Shown here: positions 61,700 to 64,000 of the stretch, piece after piece | How the letters are laid out: each line of letters begins with the position of its first letter | Numbering within the stretch: the first letter of the stretch is position 1 | Made by a program: the position numbers and the translations under genes | NCBI RefSeq assembly: GCF_018614975.1 | Contig: NZ_JAGGNR010000032.1 | Location: 1-64,000 of the forward strand | Direction of reading: 5' to 3' | Length of the DNA stretch: 64,000 bases | DNA from: Paenibacillus polymyxa | GTDB taxonomy: Bacteria > Bacillota > Bacilli > Paenibacillales > Paenibacillaceae | The notes under the pieces: model-generated | The model's database searches: none | What the model saw: the letters and a program-made list of their open reading frames with translations, nothing else | What the model was told of the DNA's origin: nothing

Positions 61700-61975
61700 T
61701 TATGTATTTTCATCTCTTGTACTCTTGCTTTTATCCTGGAAAGAGCTGATGAATATTAAGGTTATGATTAGAACTACAATTATAGTGCTGTTATAAGGTT
61801 CTTCTTTCAGGATGTAGTCCTGTACAATTAAAGTCAGGATTGAGATAAATAAAATAATTTGCAGGACAAGCCTTGTTGACCGATCAGGATCGTTGGATCG
61901 TTTGGAGACAGCATATAGGGTAAGCCATATTAGACTAAAAAGTAGAAGTGAACCTAGGAGTAGAATTTCCAGCAT
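61700..61975 (-). CDS. Small membrane protein of unknown function
   Basis: A 91-residue product from ATG 61975 with three hydrophobic helices (MLEILLLGSLLLFSLIWLTLYAV, TRLVLQIILFISILTLIVQDYI and STIIVVLIITLIFISSF), a charged KRSNDPDRS linker and a polar tail (DKSKSTRDENT). AAAGGTG lies nine bases ahead on the minus strand; the frame is open to 62029 upstream. Its base composition is more AT-rich than its neighbours. I do not recognise a family. Confidence 0.7.
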   Translation of the reverse strand: MLEILLLGSLLLFSLIWLTLYAVSKRSNDPDRSTRLVLQIILFISILTLIVQDYILKEEPYNSTIIVVLIITLIFISSFQDKSKSTRDENT

Positions 61976-62270
61976 GCATGAACACCTTTCTGTAATTAAT
62001 TTCACTGAATAATTGGAATAACATGACAACTGATTATAACATAGGTTTTTCTGGAATCGCAGATTCTCATAGAAGTTAAGGGATGAACCATTATATTTGC
62101 ATGGTGCAGTCTGGTCGATGTATTTTCACAGGATGGACTTTGCTTTCCTCCGGGGGGAGCGGTAAACTGTTGCATACGAGCCTTATGGATTAATGTCCTG
62201 AATGTTGTGTCAAAAAGGCGTGACTGTGTTGGGCTCCATTTATTTTTAGACAGATGTGGAGGAAGTACGA

Positions 62271-63935
62271 TTGGAAATGTTCACGATGCTGCTGGGTTTA
62301 TTTGAACGGGCGGCGCTGCTGATTATATTTTTATTCTTTCTGTCGAGAGTGCCGAGATTTAGGCAGATTCTGCAAAAAGGGAAATTAAGGTGGCAAGAGT
62401 CTATTGCAGTTACCTTGTTATTCTGTGCTTTTGCTATCTTCGGCACGTATACCGGTATTAATGTTGAAGGTTCACTGGTAAACGTGCGGATCATCGCCGT
62501 GTTATCGGGTGGTATTTTGTTCGGAGCGCCTGTAGGTATTATTACGGGGATTGTCTCGGGGGTGCATCGGTATTTGATCGATATGGATGGAGCAGCTATA
62601 CCGTGTCTGATCACGAGTATCCTGGCAGGTATGGTCTCCGGATATATACATAAGTATACGCCCAAGCCCAAGCGATGGATCATCGGTATTGGTGCCGGAA
62701 TGATCATTGAAGCGCTGACGATGTTACTGATCCTGCTATTTTCCTATCCCGATCCATTAGGTGCTGATATTGTTTCGCAGATTGCCTTGCCTATGATTTT
62801 GGGTGAAGTCAACATTGGGCTGATTGTGCTCTTGGTGCAGAGTGTTGAAGGGGAAAAGGAAATGATTGCAGCCCGTCAGGCGAAGCTGGCACTGGAGATT
62901 GCGAACAAAACCTTGCCGTATTTCCGATCGATTAATGAGGATTCTCTGCGCAAAATCTGCCGGATTATTCAGGAGGATATTCAGGCCGATGCGGTTGCAA
63001 TTACGGATACCCGGAATGTACTGGCTTATGTAGGATTTGGTGAGGAACGCTATCATATCGGTAATGAAATTATAAGTGAGATGACCAAGAAGACGATATC
63101 CAGCGGGGAGATTACAATCAGTAATGATGTCATTGATGAAAAAACACCAGATATCCACTCGCTGTTAATCATTCCGCTCAAAGAACGAGGCGATATTACA
63201 GGTGCGCTCAAAATCTATTATCGCAAAGCGTACAAAATTACGTATCCATTACAAACAATGGCTGTAGGTCTGTCGCAGATCATCTCGACCCAGATGGAGG
63301 TGTCGCGGGTAGAAGAGATCAAGGCTGCTGCCAACAAAGCAGAGCTGCGTGCGTTACAGACAACCATTCACCCTCATTTTCTGTTTAATGCGCTAAATGC
63401 GATTGCTTCGTCCATCCGAACCAAACCGGATCGTGCCCGAGAGCTGATTGTGAACCTATCCGGGTACATGCGTTACAATCTGGAGCTGTCGGATGAATTA
63501 ATCGATATTCACAAGGAGCTGGAGCAGGTCCGCAATTATGTGGAGATTGAGAAAGCCCGTTTCGGCAGCCGACTTAACGTGATCTATGAGATTGATGAGG
63601 TCGCGGTGCATATTCCGAGTCTTGTCATCCAGCCGCTCGTCGAAAATTCAATTATTCATGGCATTCTCAAGGTCAAAGGACCTGGGACTGTTCGAATTCG
63701 GGTACAGGATTATCCGGAGTTTGTGCGAATCAGTGTCAGTGATACAGGAGCAGGCATCAGTGCAGATATTATTGAACGTGTCTACCACGACTGTATGCCT
63801 GGTAACCAGATCGGGCTGTATAATGTGCATCGCCGGGTGAAGCTCATCTACGGACAAGGTGTAACCATTACAAGGCTGGAACAAGGAACCGATATTTTAT
63901 TTGATGTGCCCAAAGGAGATGTCGTAACAAGGTGA
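62271..63935 (+). CDS. lytS: LytS/YehU-type sensor histidine kinase
   Basis: A membrane histidine kinase of the LytS family (554 residues from TTG 62271). It has a 5TM receptor module (about 1-190, with [18 protein letters not shown]), a GAF-like domain (about 215-350) and a His_kinase domain with [30 protein letters not shown], where the His in HPHFLFN is phosphorylated. The HATPase follows ([36 protein letters not shown]). Members sense membrane potential or pyruvate-type signals and control murein hydrolase or transport genes. GGAGGAAG precedes TTG 62271; ATG 62277 is an alternative. The response regulator gene starts 10 bases after its stop. Confidence 0.9.
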   Translation: MEMFTMLLGLFERAALLIIFLFFLSRVPRFRQILQKGKLRWQESIAVTLLFCAFAIFGTYTGINVEGSLVNVRIIAVLSGGILFGAPVGIITGIVSGVHRYLIDMDGAAIPCLITSILAGMVSGYIHKYTPKPKRWIIGIGAGMIIEALTMLLILLFSYPDPLGADIVSQIALPMILGEVNIGLIVLLVQSVEGEKEMIAARQAKLALEIANKTLPYFRSINEDSLRKICRIIQEDIQADAVAITDTRNVLAYVGFGEERYHIGNEIISEMTKKTISSGEITISNDVIDEKTPDIHSLLIIPLKERGDITGALKIYYRKAYKITYPLQTMAVGLSQIISTQMEVSRVEEIKAAANKAELRALQTTIHPHFLFNALNAIASSIRTKPDRARELIVNLSGYMRYNLELSDELIDIHKELEQVRNYVEIEKARFGSRLNVIYEIDEVAVHIPSLVIQPLVENSIIHGILKVKGPGTVRIRVQDYPEFVRISVSDTGAGISADIIERVYHDCMPGNQIGLYNVHRRVKLIYGQGVTITRLEQGTDILFDVPKGDVVTR

Positions 63936-63945
63936 TGATGGATCA

Positions 63946-64000
63946 ATGAGAGCTCTTATTGTGGAAGACGAGATTCTGGCAAGTGAGGAATTGAATTATT
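63946..64000 (+). CDS. Response regulator (LytR/LytTR type expected), truncated by window end
   Basis: Only the first 18 codons are visible, MRALIVEDEILASEELNY, which match the receiver-domain start of a response regulator. The adjacent LytS-type kinase suggests a LytR/LytT DNA-binding C-terminal domain, but that part lies beyond the window. GGTGATGATGG precedes ATG 63946. Confidence 0.8.
   Translation, partial: MRALIVEDEILASEELNY

Noticed and set aside
1-64000. Prophage, transposase genes, CRISPR array, tRNA or rRNA genes
   Set aside because: No such genes or regularly spaced repeats were recognised; the window looks like core chromosome with small non-coding repeats only.

Overview
The window comes from a Gram-positive endospore former and reads as chromosomal core sequence of a Paenibacillus species. 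The evidence is the sporulation genes spoVM and spoVIF, the CcpA, YlaN, RqcH, RemA, PrkC and RicF/YlbF set, strong GGAGG-type ribosome binding sites with frequent TTG/GTG starts, and a gene order from rqcH to recG that follows the Bacillus subtilis yloA-recG region with Paenibacillus-type changes (dapF and a fused methionine/folate gene inserted, thiN replaced, yloU absent from its usual place, degV where sdaA would be). I see no prophage, transposase gene, CRISPR array, rRNA or tRNA.

Region 1 (1-13 kb) holds carbon and wall genes: a PfpI-family protein, a zinc-ribbon protein, bacilliredoxin-like YtxJ, ccpA, mtnN, the divergent acuA/acsA pair with a candidate CcpA site between them, a class A penicillin-binding protein, a Cache-domain chemoreceptor, and rpsD with a long leader. 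Region 2 (13-31 kb) holds a GAF/GGDEF cyclic-di-GMP protein, a lipoprotein, an M29 aminopeptidase, an HPr-like protein without the catalytic histidine, ylaN, a Ca2+/H+ exchanger, an Asp23 protein, ftsW, an M20 peptidase, a two-gene XPB-like helicase module, ylbF-ylbG, a LysR regulator and a PHP phosphoesterase.

Region 3 (31-61 kb) is the conserved housekeeping block: rqcH divergent from a Ca2+ P-type ATPase, then dapF, the homocysteine methyltransferase/MTHFR fusion, yicC, remA, gmk, rpoZ, coaBC, priA, def, fmt, rsmB, rlmN, prpC, prkC, rsgA, rpe, spoVM, rpmB (opposite strand), fakA, degV and recG. It links nucleotide and CoA supply, replication restart, translation initiation and ribosome assembly, Ser/Thr phosphorylation and lipid precursor supply. 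Region 4 (61-64 kb) has spoVIF, a small membrane protein and the start of a LytS/LytR-type two-component system cut by the window end.

The most unusual non-coding signal is a dispersed, near-palindromic intergenic element, with two long copies (about 18601-18830 and 61392-61544, opposite orientation) and one minimal copy (31522-31560). Other points of interest are the XPB-like operon, the His-less HPr paralogue, the roughly 390-nt unexplained interval ahead of fakA, and the paired inverted repeats ahead of the diguanylate cyclase.
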